A stretch of DNA of 62,159 bases from Dictyobacter arantiisoli (GCF_008326305.1 NZ_BIXY01000037.1:1-62159); one strand, 5' to 3'; positions 46,189 through 55,360 are shown, numbered from the stretch's first letter. A program made the numbers and translations. The notes: generated by a model from the letters alone, not told the origin.

Positions 46189-46272
46189 ATGAGTTCTCTT
46201 GTATATGAAAAAGGTGTTATACAAAAACATATCAATGCAGAAGAATTGGCGCAAATTATGAACAATGTTTAA
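46189..46272 (+). CDS. Possible 27-aa micro-ORF in the leader
   Basis: Reads MSSLVYEKGVIQKHINAEEL and seven more residues, then TAA. A weak GAAAG site precedes it. Protein-like composition, but support is thin. It lies in the AT-rich leader upstream of the gene at 46380. Confidence 0.25.
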   Translation: MSSLVYEKGVIQKHINAEELAQIMNNV

Positions 46273-46379
46273 TAATCAGATATAACAAATTCATAAAATG
46301 TTCATCGAATGATGTTATCATAGAACTATCTTTGAAGGTCATGTTGAAGTTAATTGATTTGTGGAAGGGTAAGTGACTC

Positions 46380-46676
46380 ATGACAACTATACCAAGCGAT
46401 CAACATATTACCTACCAGTTACAGTATCGCAAATGTGGCAAGGCATCATGTAGCACCTGTCGTAACGGTCAAGGGCACGGGCCCTACTGGTACGCCTATT
46501 GGCGTGTCGGCTCACGGTTACGCTCAGGTTACATCGGGAAAGTGCGTCCAAGTCAGCTCTCAACGGCAGCCTCAGTCACAACGAAAGAGCTGGCAGAGCA
46601 ACCAGTAGCAGTAGCACACAGCTACGCAGTCTCAGCAGCCTCCGCAACAACCACGACCTCCTCTGCACGCAGATGA
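46380..46676 (+). CDS. Small CxxC protein (DUF6788-like)
   Basis: 98 aa. Contains YRKCGKASCSTCRNGQGHGP followed by YWYAYWRVGSRLRSGYIGKV, the short Cys/Gly-rich pattern of DUF6788-type proteins: three Cys in CGKxxCxxC plus GHGPYWY. The rest is a low-complexity Ser/Thr/Ala tail. GGAAGGG lies about 10 bases before the ATG. Members often sit near mobile elements or in regulatory spots; role unknown. nrdR follows on the same strand. Confidence 0.65.
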   Translation: MTTIPSDQHITYQLQYRKCGKASCSTCRNGQGHGPYWYAYWRVGSRLRSGYIGKVRPSQLSTAASVTTKELAEQPVAVAHSYAVSAASATTTTSSARR

Positions 46677-46826
46677 CAACCAAAAAATCGAGGATTGTGA
46701 TAGAATAATCCTGAATCAGAGGAAGAGCAAGGTTTTGGGCGTTCCCATGCAAAAACGCTCTGCCTTCGGGCAACAATTGTTTCCTCCCCAGGCATACATG
46801 CAGGGGATCCAGCATTGGAGATATCG

Positions 46827-46865
46827 ATGAAGGCACAGGGAGGAAACAAGCGGAGATATCGATGA
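46827..46865 (+). CDS. Tiny leader ORF coupled to nrdR
   Basis: Encodes MKAQGGNKRRYR; its TGA overlaps the nrdR ATG (ATGA). The initiation context GGAGATATCGATGAA is exactly duplicated at 46817-46831 and 46852-46866, so each start has the same ribosome site. It may have arisen by a 35-bp tandem duplication, or it may serve translational coupling. Confidence 0.4.
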   Translation: MKAQGGNKRRYR

Positions 46866-47383
46866 AATGTCCTTTTTGTGGAGGCACAGAGTCACGGGTT
46901 AAAGATTCCCGCGACGTTGGAGATGCCGTTCATAGGCGACGCGAATGTGAGCACTGTAAAGGCCGCTTTAGCACCTACGAACGCGTCGAGAAGTTTCACC
47001 TGATGGTGATTAAACAAGATCAGCGTCGTGAGGCATTTGATCGACAGAAACTTTACGTAGGAATTCGCAAAGCCTGTGAGAAACGTCCTTTACCCGCAGG
47101 CGAAATTGAGAACGCCGTTGAAGAGATTGAGCAAGAACTCTATCGCTTTGGCAAGCAAGAGATTCCGAGTAGTGTGATAGGAGAACGCGTTATGGAACAT
47201 CTCCGACAGCTCGATAAAATCGCCTATATTCGCTTTGCAAGCGTCTATCGATCATTTGGAGATGTTGAGACCATGTTCGAGGAGATCCAGAAACTGCTCA
47301 ATCGCGAAAAACCAGACTCGGCTAACCTCCAACAGATAATAATTAATGAAAGCTCGGATAGCTATCGCCGCGACGATTTCTAA
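46862..47383 (+). CDS. nrdR: Transcriptional repressor NrdR
   Basis: 173 aa. Senses ATP/dATP and represses ribonucleotide reductase genes. Zinc ribbon at the start (MKCPFCGGTESRVKDSRD, RRRECEHCKGRFSTYERVEK), then the ATP-cone domain (LMVIKQDQRREAFDRQKLYV, KACEKRPLPAGEIENAVEEI, IAYIRFASVYRSFGDVE). GGAG lies 10 bases before the ATG. Slightly longer C-terminus than usual. No nrd gene is in the window. Confidence 0.97.
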   Translation: MKCPFCGGTESRVKDSRDVGDAVHRRRECEHCKGRFSTYERVEKFHLMVIKQDQRREAFDRQKLYVGIRKACEKRPLPAGEIENAVEEIEQELYRFGKQEIPSSVIGERVMEHLRQLDKIAYIRFASVYRSFGDVETMFEEIQKLLNREKPDSANLQQIIINESSDSYRRDDF

Positions 47384-47518
47384 CTGAGCTATTCATGGTC
47401 GAGAATGTGATGAATCATAAAAGAGTATTTCAACAGATGATCATATTGTGTAAGCTTCTCTGTTAAGACACTCTCATACTTTCGTGCGTTTTTTCAGGTC
47501 TATCCGAAAAAAGGGACC

Positions 47519-47944
47519 TTATTCGGCGTGCTGGCTCTCAGCCTTGCGTAAGCGGCGGCTCAACACAACCAGCAGTTTTAAAGCCACATCTGTATGATCG
47601 CGCAAGAAAGAGCGAAACTCCCAGACTGGCAATAACAGGGCTGTGACATCATCAACCGCGCTCACAGTGGCCGAACGGGGTAGATCATCGAGCAGGGCCA
47701 TTTCTCCCAACACATTGCCAGCACCCAGCGTGCCTAAATCCTCTTCCTCATGACCGGCAGTCTGTCTGGTCACATGCACGTTCCCAGCCGTAATGATATA
47801 AAGACCAACACCGCTATCACCTTGAGCGATAATAGTTGAGCCAGCCTTATATGAACGCTCCTGACAACTCTTTGCCAGGGCCTGAAGTTCTTTCTTGCTT
47901 AATTCTGAAAAGAGATCGACACGTGAAAGAGCGTCTTCATACAT
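47519..47944 (-). CDS. Cyclic nucleotide-binding domain protein
   Basis: 141 aa, a single cNMP-binding beta-roll without a DNA-binding part. Seen: SRVDLFSELSKKELQALAKS, GSTIIAQGDSGVGLYIITAG, GAGNVLGEMALLDDLPRSAT (phosphate-binding cassette GEMALLDDLPRSA with the Arg) and a last helix. It may bind cAMP or act as a structural partner; no output domain is present. Single gene, convergent with nrdR. Confidence 0.9.
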   Translation of the reverse strand: MYEDALSRVDLFSELSKKELQALAKSCQERSYKAGSTIIAQGDSGVGLYIITAGNVHVTRQTAGHEEEDLGTLGAGNVLGEMALLDDLPRSATVSAVDDVTALLLPVWEFRSFLRDHTDVALKLLVVLSRRLRKAESQHAE

Positions 47945-48131
47945 AATGGGGACTACCTTTCAAAAAATAATCATACACACTTTCTGGCCAACGCTTCAAA
48001 AAAAAGGAATTGCGCCACAAAAGCAACCATGTCAGCGTAAAAAGATGTGCATATAGTTATAAATTCCTCTTCTATTATAGCATTAGCCAGCACGATTGTG
48101 GATAGCATCTATTGATCTCTCACGGGTAACT

Positions 48132-48161
48132 TTGACTTTCGAAAGCAAGTGAATATACAAT
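48132..48161 (+). promoter_or_regulatory. Promoter of the TPR gene cluster
   Basis: TTGACT (48132-48137), 18-base spacer, TACAAT (48156-48161), about 67 bases before the ATG. TATACA with a 16-base spacer is the alternative -10. Confidence 0.5.
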
Positions 48162-48227
48162 GCATACAGAACGCAAAGCATTCAACATTTATGCTCAGCT
48201 AGACATGAGTTTAAGGAATATATAGTT

Positions 48228-50468
48228 ATGACCACATCAGAGAACGAAAAAAAAGAAAAAGACCGACAGCAAGCAGAAAAGCGTCTTGATGCAGGCTTCA
48301 ACGCTTATAATGATGGAAAGTTAGATCAGGCAAGCGAGGCATTTGGAGATGCTGAGATCCGCTTTCGTATGACTGGCGATTTTAAGCGGGCCGGTGATTG
48401 CCGCGCCATGATTGCGGATATCTATGAGCAAAATAACGCATTAGAACAGGCGATCAATAGTTATCAGCGAGCAATCCGTCACTATCAAGAGGCAGACCGT
48501 CCCTTGCTGGTAGCATCCAGCGAACTCTCACGCGGCCACATTGAGCGCAAGCTCGCTCATCTCGATCAAGCGCAGGATGCGTATCAAAACGCACAACAGA
48601 TCTATCGCAAACAGCAGAATCCCAAAGGACTTGGCAACGTCGAGCTTGCATTAGGCCATATCGAATTGCAGCGTGCAAATACAGCCTATGCAGCCGAACA
48701 TTATCAGGATGCGATTACTTATTTTAAAGAAGCGAACGAGCAGACTAATGAGGCAGATGCCGCACGGAGCCTTGCTGATATCCAGCGCATGCGGCGCGAG
48801 TTCACAGAAGCCGAAACGGGCTACAAGCGTGCCCTGGAGATCTATCAGAACACAGGCGATAACTATGGGATCGTCGATGCTCAGGTTGGCCTGGGCAACA
48901 TTTATACCGCGCAGGAACGCTTTGATGAGGCAGCTCAGATCCTGGGAGATGCCCTGGCACGTTCAGGCCTGATCGAATATGAATTGGGGCAGGCCGATGC
49001 CAATCTGGGTCTGGCCGAGATCAATTTTCAGCAATCCAATATCGATCAAACCTTGATTGGTGCTCAATCCGCCTTACAGATCTATACCGATCAACATAAT
49101 AGTCTGGGCACAGCGAATGCTGGCCGCTTACTCGGTGAAGTGAATCTGCGGCGCGGACAACTCGCGTACGCCAATTCGATTATGGATCGTACCCTGCGTA
49201 CCTATCAGGCAGTCTCCTACCGCCTGGGACAGGCAGAGACATCAGTTGTGCTGGGCTTAATCCAGTTTCGCCGTGGTTTCTTGAGTCGCGCCCAACAAAC
49301 ATTGGAGAGCGCCATGAAACAGGCCAATACCCTGAAGGATAGTCAACTGGAAACCCGCGCCCTGCTTGGTCTGGGTGAAGTACAACGCCAGAAGGGTGAA
49401 CTGGGTCCCGCCAGGAACATCTTCACAGAGGCACATGCCCTGGCAGAAAAAGCGGATGAGCGCGTGGGAACACCCAATATCGTGCTAGCCGAGATCAATC
49501 TGGCTCGGCTGGCGATTCTGAGCGGCAATCTCAACGACGCAGAAGATTATCTGGATGCCGCCGAGGCCAAAACAAAACAGAATACCCAGGCTGCGCAACT
49601 TCTGCCTGCGGTCCTGGCGATGCGTGGACAATTACGCCAGACTGAGGGAGATTTTGCAGCAGCCGAGGCTCTCTATAGCAGCGCGCATAATCAGGCCGAG
49701 GCGTTACAGCAGGCGAATCTGGCGGTCGAAGCGCTGCTGGGACAGGGACAGGCCAGACTGGCGCAGGGTGAACTGGAAGCGGCCCAGAATACGTTCTTTG
49801 AGGTCGGTCGTCAGTTCCAATTGCTTGAAGATACCAATGGCGATGGGCTATCCGTCCTTGGTGTCGCGCAGGTCAATATTGGGCAGAAACAGAATGATGA
49901 GGCCCTGGAAAATTGCGAGGCTGCCCTGATTCGCTTCCGTCAGACGGATGATCAACCCAGCGAGGCCGATGCGTTATTGGTTCGCGGCCTGGTTCAACGC
50001 GCAAATGAAGCGTTTGATAACGCAATAGGGGATTTTGAACAGGCACTGCGCTTCTATCATCAACAACGTCGTCCACTGGGTGTGGCAGATACACGTTTTG
50101 CCCGAGGAGCTATCTATCTGCTGCGTAAAGACTTTGAGCGTGCGCACGATGAACAGAGCAAGGCTATCATCCAGGTTGAGCGAGTCATGAATAGCATCAA
50201 GACACCGGAGCGCTGGGGCACGTTCTTACGCCAGTACGCCGAGCAGTATGCGGATACCACTGTCACAGAACTACAATTGAATAATGACGCACAGGTCAGC
50301 ACGCTATTACAGAACTTCGTCAAGATTGCTGGCAAGACAGAAATCGTCAGCTATCTGCAAAGTTATGAGGAATCGATTCCAACTGCGGGCGAAGAGCTTT
50401 CCGCGGAGGAAATACAAACGAATACCGATCTTGTGAAAAGATTAAGCCAGATTCGCCACCGCCTTTAA
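48228..50468 (+). CDS. Large TPR-repeat protein
   Basis: 746 aa, soluble, built almost entirely from tetratricopeptide repeats of 34-40 residues (for example LDQASEAFGDAEIRFRMTGD, ALEQAINSYQRAIRHYQEAD, FDEAAQILGDALARSGLIEY), with a basic start and a helical end. TPR arrays form a superhelix that binds peptides or partner proteins. AAGGAA precedes the ATG. Followed by two unrecognised plus-strand genes, possibly one functional set. Confidence 0.88.
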   Translation: MTTSENEKKEKDRQQAEKRLDAGFNAYNDGKLDQASEAFGDAEIRFRMTGDFKRAGDCRAMIADIYEQNNALEQAINSYQRAIRHYQEADRPLLVASSELSRGHIERKLAHLDQAQDAYQNAQQIYRKQQNPKGLGNVELALGHIELQRANTAYAAEHYQDAITYFKEANEQTNEADAARSLADIQRMRREFTEAETGYKRALEIYQNTGDNYGIVDAQVGLGNIYTAQERFDEAAQILGDALARSGLIEYELGQADANLGLAEINFQQSNIDQTLIGAQSALQIYTDQHNSLGTANAGRLLGEVNLRRGQLAYANSIMDRTLRTYQAVSYRLGQAETSVVLGLIQFRRGFLSRAQQTLESAMKQANTLKDSQLETRALLGLGEVQRQKGELGPARNIFTEAHALAEKADERVGTPNIVLAEINLARLAILSGNLNDAEDYLDAAEAKTKQNTQAAQLLPAVLAMRGQLRQTEGDFAAAEALYSSAHNQAEALQQANLAVEALLGQGQARLAQGELEAAQNTFFEVGRQFQLLEDTNGDGLSVLGVAQVNIGQKQNDEALENCEAALIRFRQTDDQPSEADALLVRGLVQRANEAFDNAIGDFEQALRFYHQQRRPLGVADTRFARGAIYLLRKDFERAHDEQSKAIIQVERVMNSIKTPERWGTFLRQYAEQYADTTVTELQLNNDAQVSTLLQNFVKIAGKTEIVSYLQSYEESIPTAGEELSAEEIQTNTDLVKRLSQIRHRL

Positions 50469-50560
50469 GGCATGAATGTTGCTATCAATGATATACTAGA
50501 AGGCGTGTCATGTGCCTGGCACAGGACTCAAAAGAACAATCACTCATTTCTTTTCAAGGA

Positions 50561-50602
50561 TATCCCCTCTGCAAAGTGGCATAGCCACAACTGAGGGGTA
50601 TA
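50561..50602 (+). other. Two-tier hairpin upstream of the 259-aa gene
   Basis: Outer CCCCTC/GAGGGG and inner GTGGC/GCCAC around an ATA loop, followed by a TATAAAAAA run. It could end the TPR transcript or be a leader structure for the next gene, which starts at 50678. Confidence 0.4.
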
Positions 50603-50677
50603 AAAAACGAAACGACCAGGCATGGCAATGCATAGAAACACTGTCATTCGCACTGAAAGTTGAAGGGACACTTCGTT

Positions 50678-51457
50678 ATGGGTATACAATTCTTACGTGG
50701 AGATTCACAAGCTCCCAGGGGGCATGCTATTTTCATAGCAAGAAGTAGAAGCAACTCACAGGTTGTCTATAGCACCTACTGTCTTGTACCACCAATACCC
50801 ATGTCGATTGCGAAGTACCTACCCCCTCTCTTCGCCGCCCAAATCCCTTCGGAAGAACTACAGGGCGCAGAGAACATTTCCGGCATGCCCATTCCTCCAA
50901 TGTTAGAAGAAGGTATGAGCCTCGCACAGTTGGAGGCACTGGCCGAACGCCGTAGCGATGATCTCTGCGATATTGGCAGCACATCGACCGAAGAGATTGA
51001 GCGCATGCAACTGGCAACGATGAGCAGTCAGGAATATGCTCAACTCTATGCCACCTATATTTCTCATGCCAGCCAGTTGCCAGCCTCACATGCCAAAACG
51101 GCTGTGACTGAAACCGCTCCGATTGATAATCTGGATGCAGAAGAATTACTGATCCAAACCTTGTCGGAACGACAAAAACTGGCCGAGGTCGGCAAACTGG
51201 TGGGTATGGCTCGCTATGCATTGGGTGGTCATGATACAGCCCTCCTTCAGGATACCAGACGACGCATCGAACAATTCGCACGTTCTTTGCCTGAAAAGTA
51301 TCGCGGGGCTGAAATCGTCAAGGCCGCAACCGCACCTGAAGAGCGCGGTGCAAAATTGGCGGAACTTTATTTAAGTCGAGCATATAAATTGCTGGATGAA
51401 GATTATGCTGAAATCCCCCGCATTGAGAGTGCTATTCGCGAATTAAAAGAAGAGTAG
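50678..51457 (+). CDS. Unrecognised protein following the TPR gene
   Basis: About 259 aa. The N-terminal part has short strands (MGIQFLRGDSQAPRGHAIFI, VVYSTYCLVPPIPMSIAKYL) and the rest is helical and acidic (GMSLAQLEALAERRSDDLCD, DNLDAEELLIQTLSERQKLA, RRRIEQFARSLPEKYRGAEI). No enzyme motif, signal peptide or membrane segment. AAGGGA lies 9 bases before the ATG. The next gene follows after 53 bp, so they are probably co-transcribed. Confidence 0.7.
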   Translation: MGIQFLRGDSQAPRGHAIFIARSRSNSQVVYSTYCLVPPIPMSIAKYLPPLFAAQIPSEELQGAENISGMPIPPMLEEGMSLAQLEALAERRSDDLCDIGSTSTEEIERMQLATMSSQEYAQLYATYISHASQLPASHAKTAVTETAPIDNLDAEELLIQTLSERQKLAEVGKLVGMARYALGGHDTALLQDTRRRIEQFARSLPEKYRGAEIVKAATAPEERGAKLAELYLSRAYKLLDEDYAEIPRIESAIRELKEE

Positions 51458-51510
51458 CACCTTCTATGCATGTTCTAATAAATACGTACTTACATATGTA
51501 GGAGTCATAT

Positions 51511-52956
51511 ATGGCTGCAGTAGAACTGAGAGTGGACCTCTCAACATTGATTGATGCAGTAGTGAAAGGAGATAATGCTGAAATTATCTCCAGTGCACGA
51601 AGTCTTTTGGAACAAGAACGCAATGCCGATGTCTTGATTGGCCGCGTTGGCATTCTGGCAAGCCAGGGCGATCCCGAAGGTCATGTCAGTATTACACTGG
51701 CAGCAGCCGCGATGCTGGCACGCTTCTTGCGCGCCCGTCCCGCTCCCCTGGATACCGAGGCACCACTACAAACACGCGCTCTGCCCCTTTTCGTGCGTGC
51801 CCTCAGCACGGCCGCACCCGCGATTCGCAAGGGCAAAGATGCGAAGTTGGAAAGCCCACGCCCGTTCTTCCCTAGCGAGTTGTTGGATCAGGGAAAAAGT
51901 GTCAATCAGGTCTTGAATGACGCAATTCAACAGAATGACGCTGCCCTGACCGAACGTCTCTTGCTGGGCCTCTATAGCACTGGCGCAGACTATCGCACGC
52001 TTCAGGTTCGTGCCTATGAGGCGGTCGCAACAACCTTTGCCAATGGTGGACATCCTTTGATGGATACCGTGCGCGGCTTCCAGTTGCTGGATGCGGTGGA
52101 ATGGGGCAAACAGGTACCGCAGTTGTTGCACTGGCTGGCACCACAACTGCCAATTCAACCCAATAAGCCTAATGCGGCCTGGGTTCAGACGGTACGCGAT
52201 TTCGTTGCCGATTCCAAACATAGCATTGCCAGTGTGCGCACCAGATTATCCGCACCAAAGAACGCCAATGCATTGCCGTTACAACAGGTTATCCTCAGCA
52301 ATGCAGAGACGGGCGCGGTCTGTCAGCAGGTCTATGATGCGATTATTACTGGTGAGGCAACACCACTGGCCGTGACCGCGGTTGCTGCACTGGCCGCCGC
52401 CGAGCTGCTCCAATCCGTTGGGGATGCTGATCGCGATCTCTTTATTCGCGCCTCCCATGGATTGCTCTTCGCCTCCGCCGCACGTAACGCGTTACGCCAG
52501 GTACAGGATGAGGAACTCTTCACTCTGGTCTTTACGGTTGCTGCGTATGTGAATGCCCTGTATAAGGAAATTGCGCCGCTCGCCAGTAAAGAGAGTACGA
52601 CAGCAAGTAGCGCCCCGGCAGCAGCCGTGGGTGGCGGCTTGATCGCGGTCACTCAATTGGAGACACTGGAAGCCCAATTAAAGAATAAGGATATCCACGG
52701 AGCCTACAGCACTGCACAGCGCTACCTCAAACTGGGTCACGATCCCCGTGCCCTGTTCGGTACCATCGGACTGGTTGCGGCATGGAACGATACCACGCTC
52801 GATCAGGGCCATTCATTGCAGATTGTACAGGCAGCCGGTGAGGAATTTACCAGTTGGGGCAAAGATCTCTCGACAACCAATATCGATGTGTTTCTGCAGT
52901 TAGCACTGCGTGCCGCCGCCCTGGGTAAACGCGATACATTAATCGCACAGGTATAA
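51511..52956 (+). CDS. Unrecognised helical protein, third gene of the TPR cluster
   Basis: 481 aa, largely helical, Ala/Leu-rich, with repeated helix pairs (LSTLIDAVVKGDNAEIISSA, LNDAIQQNDAALTERLLLGL, LEAQLKNKDIHGAYSTAQRY) that suggest an alpha-solenoid. No family recognised and no catalytic residues visible. TAGGAG precedes the ATG. It ends before a hairpin at 52969-53036. Confidence 0.75.
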   Translation: MAAVELRVDLSTLIDAVVKGDNAEIISSARSLLEQERNADVLIGRVGILASQGDPEGHVSITLAAAAMLARFLRARPAPLDTEAPLQTRALPLFVRALSTAAPAIRKGKDAKLESPRPFFPSELLDQGKSVNQVLNDAIQQNDAALTERLLLGLYSTGADYRTLQVRAYEAVATTFANGGHPLMDTVRGFQLLDAVEWGKQVPQLLHWLAPQLPIQPNKPNAAWVQTVRDFVADSKHSIASVRTRLSAPKNANALPLQQVILSNAETGAVCQQVYDAIITGEATPLAVTAVAALAAAELLQSVGDADRDLFIRASHGLLFASAARNALRQVQDEELFTLVFTVAAYVNALYKEIAPLASKESTTASSAPAAAVGGGLIAVTQLETLEAQLKNKDIHGAYSTAQRYLKLGHDPRALFGTIGLVAAWNDTTLDQGHSLQIVQAAGEEFTSWGKDLSTTNIDVFLQLALRAAALGKRDTLIAQV

Positions 52957-52968
52957 CCCAAGATCTGC

Positions 52969-53036
52969 GGGAATATCCCTATACGCGTCAGATTCCTCTG
53001 ACAACACCATCAATTGACATGTACAGGGATATTCCC
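52969..53036 (+). terminator. Hairpin terminator after the TPR cluster
   Basis: A 12-bp perfect stem GGGAATATCCCT / AGGGATATTCCC with a 44-nt loop that holds its own hairpin GTCAGA-TTCC-TCTGAC (52987-53002). No T-run, so termination is moderate. A TTGACA box (53014-53019) with TATTAA (53039-53044, 19-base spacer) could promote the next transcript. Confidence 0.5.
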
Positions 53037-53095
53037 CCTATTAATCCTTCACGGGCAATACCGCTCAAAGAAGAGGAATGTGAGGAAAACCGCAA

Positions 53096-53286
53096 ATGAT
53101 GGGTAACGTAGGTGCAGCACGAACGAACGTGAGTCCCGCTTTCCCCATTATCGTCCGGATCCCTCGCTCGTAGGCTCATTCGTACCATAACCGTCCTGCC
53201 AGTCACAGTTGGAGCGAGATGGTGATACGTGAAGGGGAAAGCGCACCTCGGTTGCGACCTTGGCACGCACCTACAGTGCCCATCAT
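53096..53286. ncRNA. Nested inverted-repeat structure, candidate structured RNA
   Basis: Four nested complementary segments, all in order: ATGATGGG with CCCATCAT (53096-53103 / 53279-53286), GTAGGTGC with GCACCTAC (53108-53115 / 53267-53274), CGCTTTCCCC with GGGGAAAGCG (53137-53146 / 53234-53243), CTCGCTC with GAGCGAG (53163-53169 / 53212-53218). Between the second and third is a large bubble (21 by 23 nt), giving a rod shape of about 190 nt that recalls 6S RNA. No known RNA motif recognised; strand unknown. It lies between the TPR cluster and the first binding-protein gene. Confidence 0.45.
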
Positions 53287-53378
53287 GATCTCCAATCCCG
53301 ATTTGTCCATCCACTTCTAGCCCAACATCGCATGGATCGCTTAAAAATTTTCTAACGCGCCTGGAGGAGCTGCGCCTA

Positions 53379-55142
53379 ATGATCGATAAAAATACTGTTA
53401 GCGCAAAACATAGGATGCCCCCAATATCACCTCGCCTCCTATTCTTTTGCCAGCTAATCAGGCTGACCTTGCTAACCTTGCTACTGGCCGCCTGTAGCAA
53501 TCCATTTGGGGGCGACACCAATACTGCCCCATCTCTGGTGAAAGCCCCTGCCAATAAACAAACCTTGACGATTCCCGAAGTTGGTATCACCGATCTGGAT
53601 ACCCTCGATCCCGCGCTGGCCCACGATCCAGCCTCGATCAGCGCCGTCCAGATGCTCTATACAGGATTGGTACAGGCCGATGATACATTGCATGTCAAAG
53701 GGCAACTGGCACAATCCTGGAAACTCGAGAGCGATGGTGTCACCTGGACCTTTACCTTAAAACCTCATCTAAAATTTAATGATGGCAGTCCCCTGACAGC
53801 AACGGATGTCGCTTACAGCCTGGATCGTGCCTTGCAACCCGCGACCAAATCGAGCGTCGCCCCTATCTACTTACGCCTGATCAAGGATTCAGATCAACTC
53901 CTGGCCGGGCGCATTTCAACCCTGATCGGGGATAGTATTCAAATCCCTGATGCACGCACGATTGTCATCACTACCAACAAACATGCGGCCTATTTTCCTG
54001 CGATGCTTACCTATCCCTGTGCCTTTGTCGTTGAAAAGAGTCTGCTCACCAGATATAAAACAGCCTTCACCGATCATTTAAATGAAGGAGGCATTTCGGG
54101 TCCCTTCACGGTGGCAAACTATGTCCATAATTCCCACATCGATTTCGCGCCCAATAAAGCGTATTACAACGTGCAACCGCAACTGCAAAAGGTCACCTTT
54201 GCCTTTTACCATACATCCCAGGAGGCCTATCAGGACTATTTGAATGGCAAAATTGATCTCACTGGCGTGCCAGGCAATACATTGAGTAGTGACCAGAAAC
54301 GCAAAGATTTCCATCGAACGCCGCAATTGTGGATCAACTACTATGCCATGAATTATCTGACAAAACCCTTCGATAATATTCACATTCGTCAGGCTTTCGC
54401 ACTTGCCATCGACAAAACAGCTATCGCCAGCAGTGTCTGGCAGAATACTGTGCAGCCAACCAACCATATCGTGCCGCCGGGACTGCCTGATTACAATGCC
54501 GCGATCACCGGACCCGCTGGCAACAGCAATTTGAAAGGGAACGCGCAACAGGCCGTGTCGCTGCTCCAACAGGGGCTTCATGAAGAGAAATGGCAATCAG
54601 TGGCGGATATGCCAGCCATTCAACTCACCTATGTCAGTGGAGTGACCAGCTTCGATCAAGAGGTAAAGGCAATGATACAGGACTGGCAAACGGTCCTCAA
54701 AGTACAGGTCGCGGCCAATCCCGTTGATTACAATACCCTGCTCGACAAAGTGACAGGCGCGACCGGTAACACCAACGGCATTCAAATGTGGGGGCTGGCC
54801 TGGGTAGGAGAATATCCAGATCCCCAGGACTGGCTCTCGCAACAATTCGGGGCCGGTTCGCCCAACAATAATATGAACTATGGACAAAATACCAGTGGCG
54901 ACGCGGCCCAGCAACAAATCGTACAGCAGCAACTTGCGACAGATGACGGCAATGTGAAGATCAGCGCCCGCATGTCAGGCTATGCTCAGAGCGAGCAAAG
55001 TCTGATCAACGACGTCGCCTGGCTCCCTATGGAACAGGTCACCCAGACATTCCTGCGCAATCCCAACATCGTCGGCATCTCCGACAACGCCCAGAACACC
55101 ATCCCACCCGACGACTGGGCGCACATCTACCGCGTACAGTAA
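53379..55142 (+). CDS. Peptide ABC transporter substrate-binding lipoprotein (family 5), first copy
   Basis: 587 aa. Signal with lipobox LLLAAC (Cys39), so anchored outside the membrane. SBP_bac_5 features: LDPALAHDPASISAVQMLYT, AQSWKLESDGVTWTFTLKP, FNDGSPLTATDVAYSLDRAL, KPFDNIHIRQAFALAIDKTA and TNHIVPPGLPDYN. GGAGGAG precedes the start. It binds peptides or similar solutes for the permease genes downstream. Paralogue of the gene at 55555. Confidence 0.93.
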   Translation: MIDKNTVSAKHRMPPISPRLLFFCQLIRLTLLTLLLAACSNPFGGDTNTAPSLVKAPANKQTLTIPEVGITDLDTLDPALAHDPASISAVQMLYTGLVQADDTLHVKGQLAQSWKLESDGVTWTFTLKPHLKFNDGSPLTATDVAYSLDRALQPATKSSVAPIYLRLIKDSDQLLAGRISTLIGDSIQIPDARTIVITTNKHAAYFPAMLTYPCAFVVEKSLLTRYKTAFTDHLNEGGISGPFTVANYVHNSHIDFAPNKAYYNVQPQLQKVTFAFYHTSQEAYQDYLNGKIDLTGVPGNTLSSDQKRKDFHRTPQLWINYYAMNYLTKPFDNIHIRQAFALAIDKTAIASSVWQNTVQPTNHIVPPGLPDYNAAITGPAGNSNLKGNAQQAVSLLQQGLHEEKWQSVADMPAIQLTYVSGVTSFDQEVKAMIQDWQTVLKVQVAANPVDYNTLLDKVTGATGNTNGIQMWGLAWVGEYPDPQDWLSQQFGAGSPNNNMNYGQNTSGDAAQQQIVQQQLATDDGNVKISARMSGYAQSEQSLINDVAWLPMEQVTQTFLRNPNIVGISDNAQNTIPPDDWAHIYRVQ

Positions 55143-55152
55143 AATCTCCTGA

Positions 55153-55174
55153 CAGGGGGACAACCATCCCCCTG
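55153..55174 (+). terminator. Hairpin after the first binding-protein gene
   Basis: CAGGGGG / CCCCCTG stem with an 8-nt loop, 10 bases after the stop; no clear T-run. Confidence 0.5.
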
Positions 55175-55325
55175 CCGAGGATGGAGATGTTCTCCTGACT
55201 CCCTATTCACTCCCTAAAAACTCCAGAAGCCAAAGAAATCTTGAAATTCCTCGTTTTTTGGTGAGATTTACTCAAGACATGACGTAATTATTACAGAAAG
55301 ATTTTTTTGCCAGCTATTTTAAATG

Positions 55326-55360
55326 CCACAATACCGGCTGTACACAATTCGGTATTGTGG
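55326..55360. other. Hairpin in the gap before the second binding-protein gene
   Basis: CCACAATACCG / CGGTATTGTGG, an 11-bp perfect stem with a 13-nt loop, preceded by a TTTTTTT run. It may be a terminator (strong on the minus strand) or a leader element. The rest of the 413-bp gap holds no gene. Confidence 0.45.

Noticed and set aside
53041-53378. T-box or cobalamin riboswitch before the first binding-protein gene
   Set aside because: The key conserved words of either class are absent; only the nested stems are supported.
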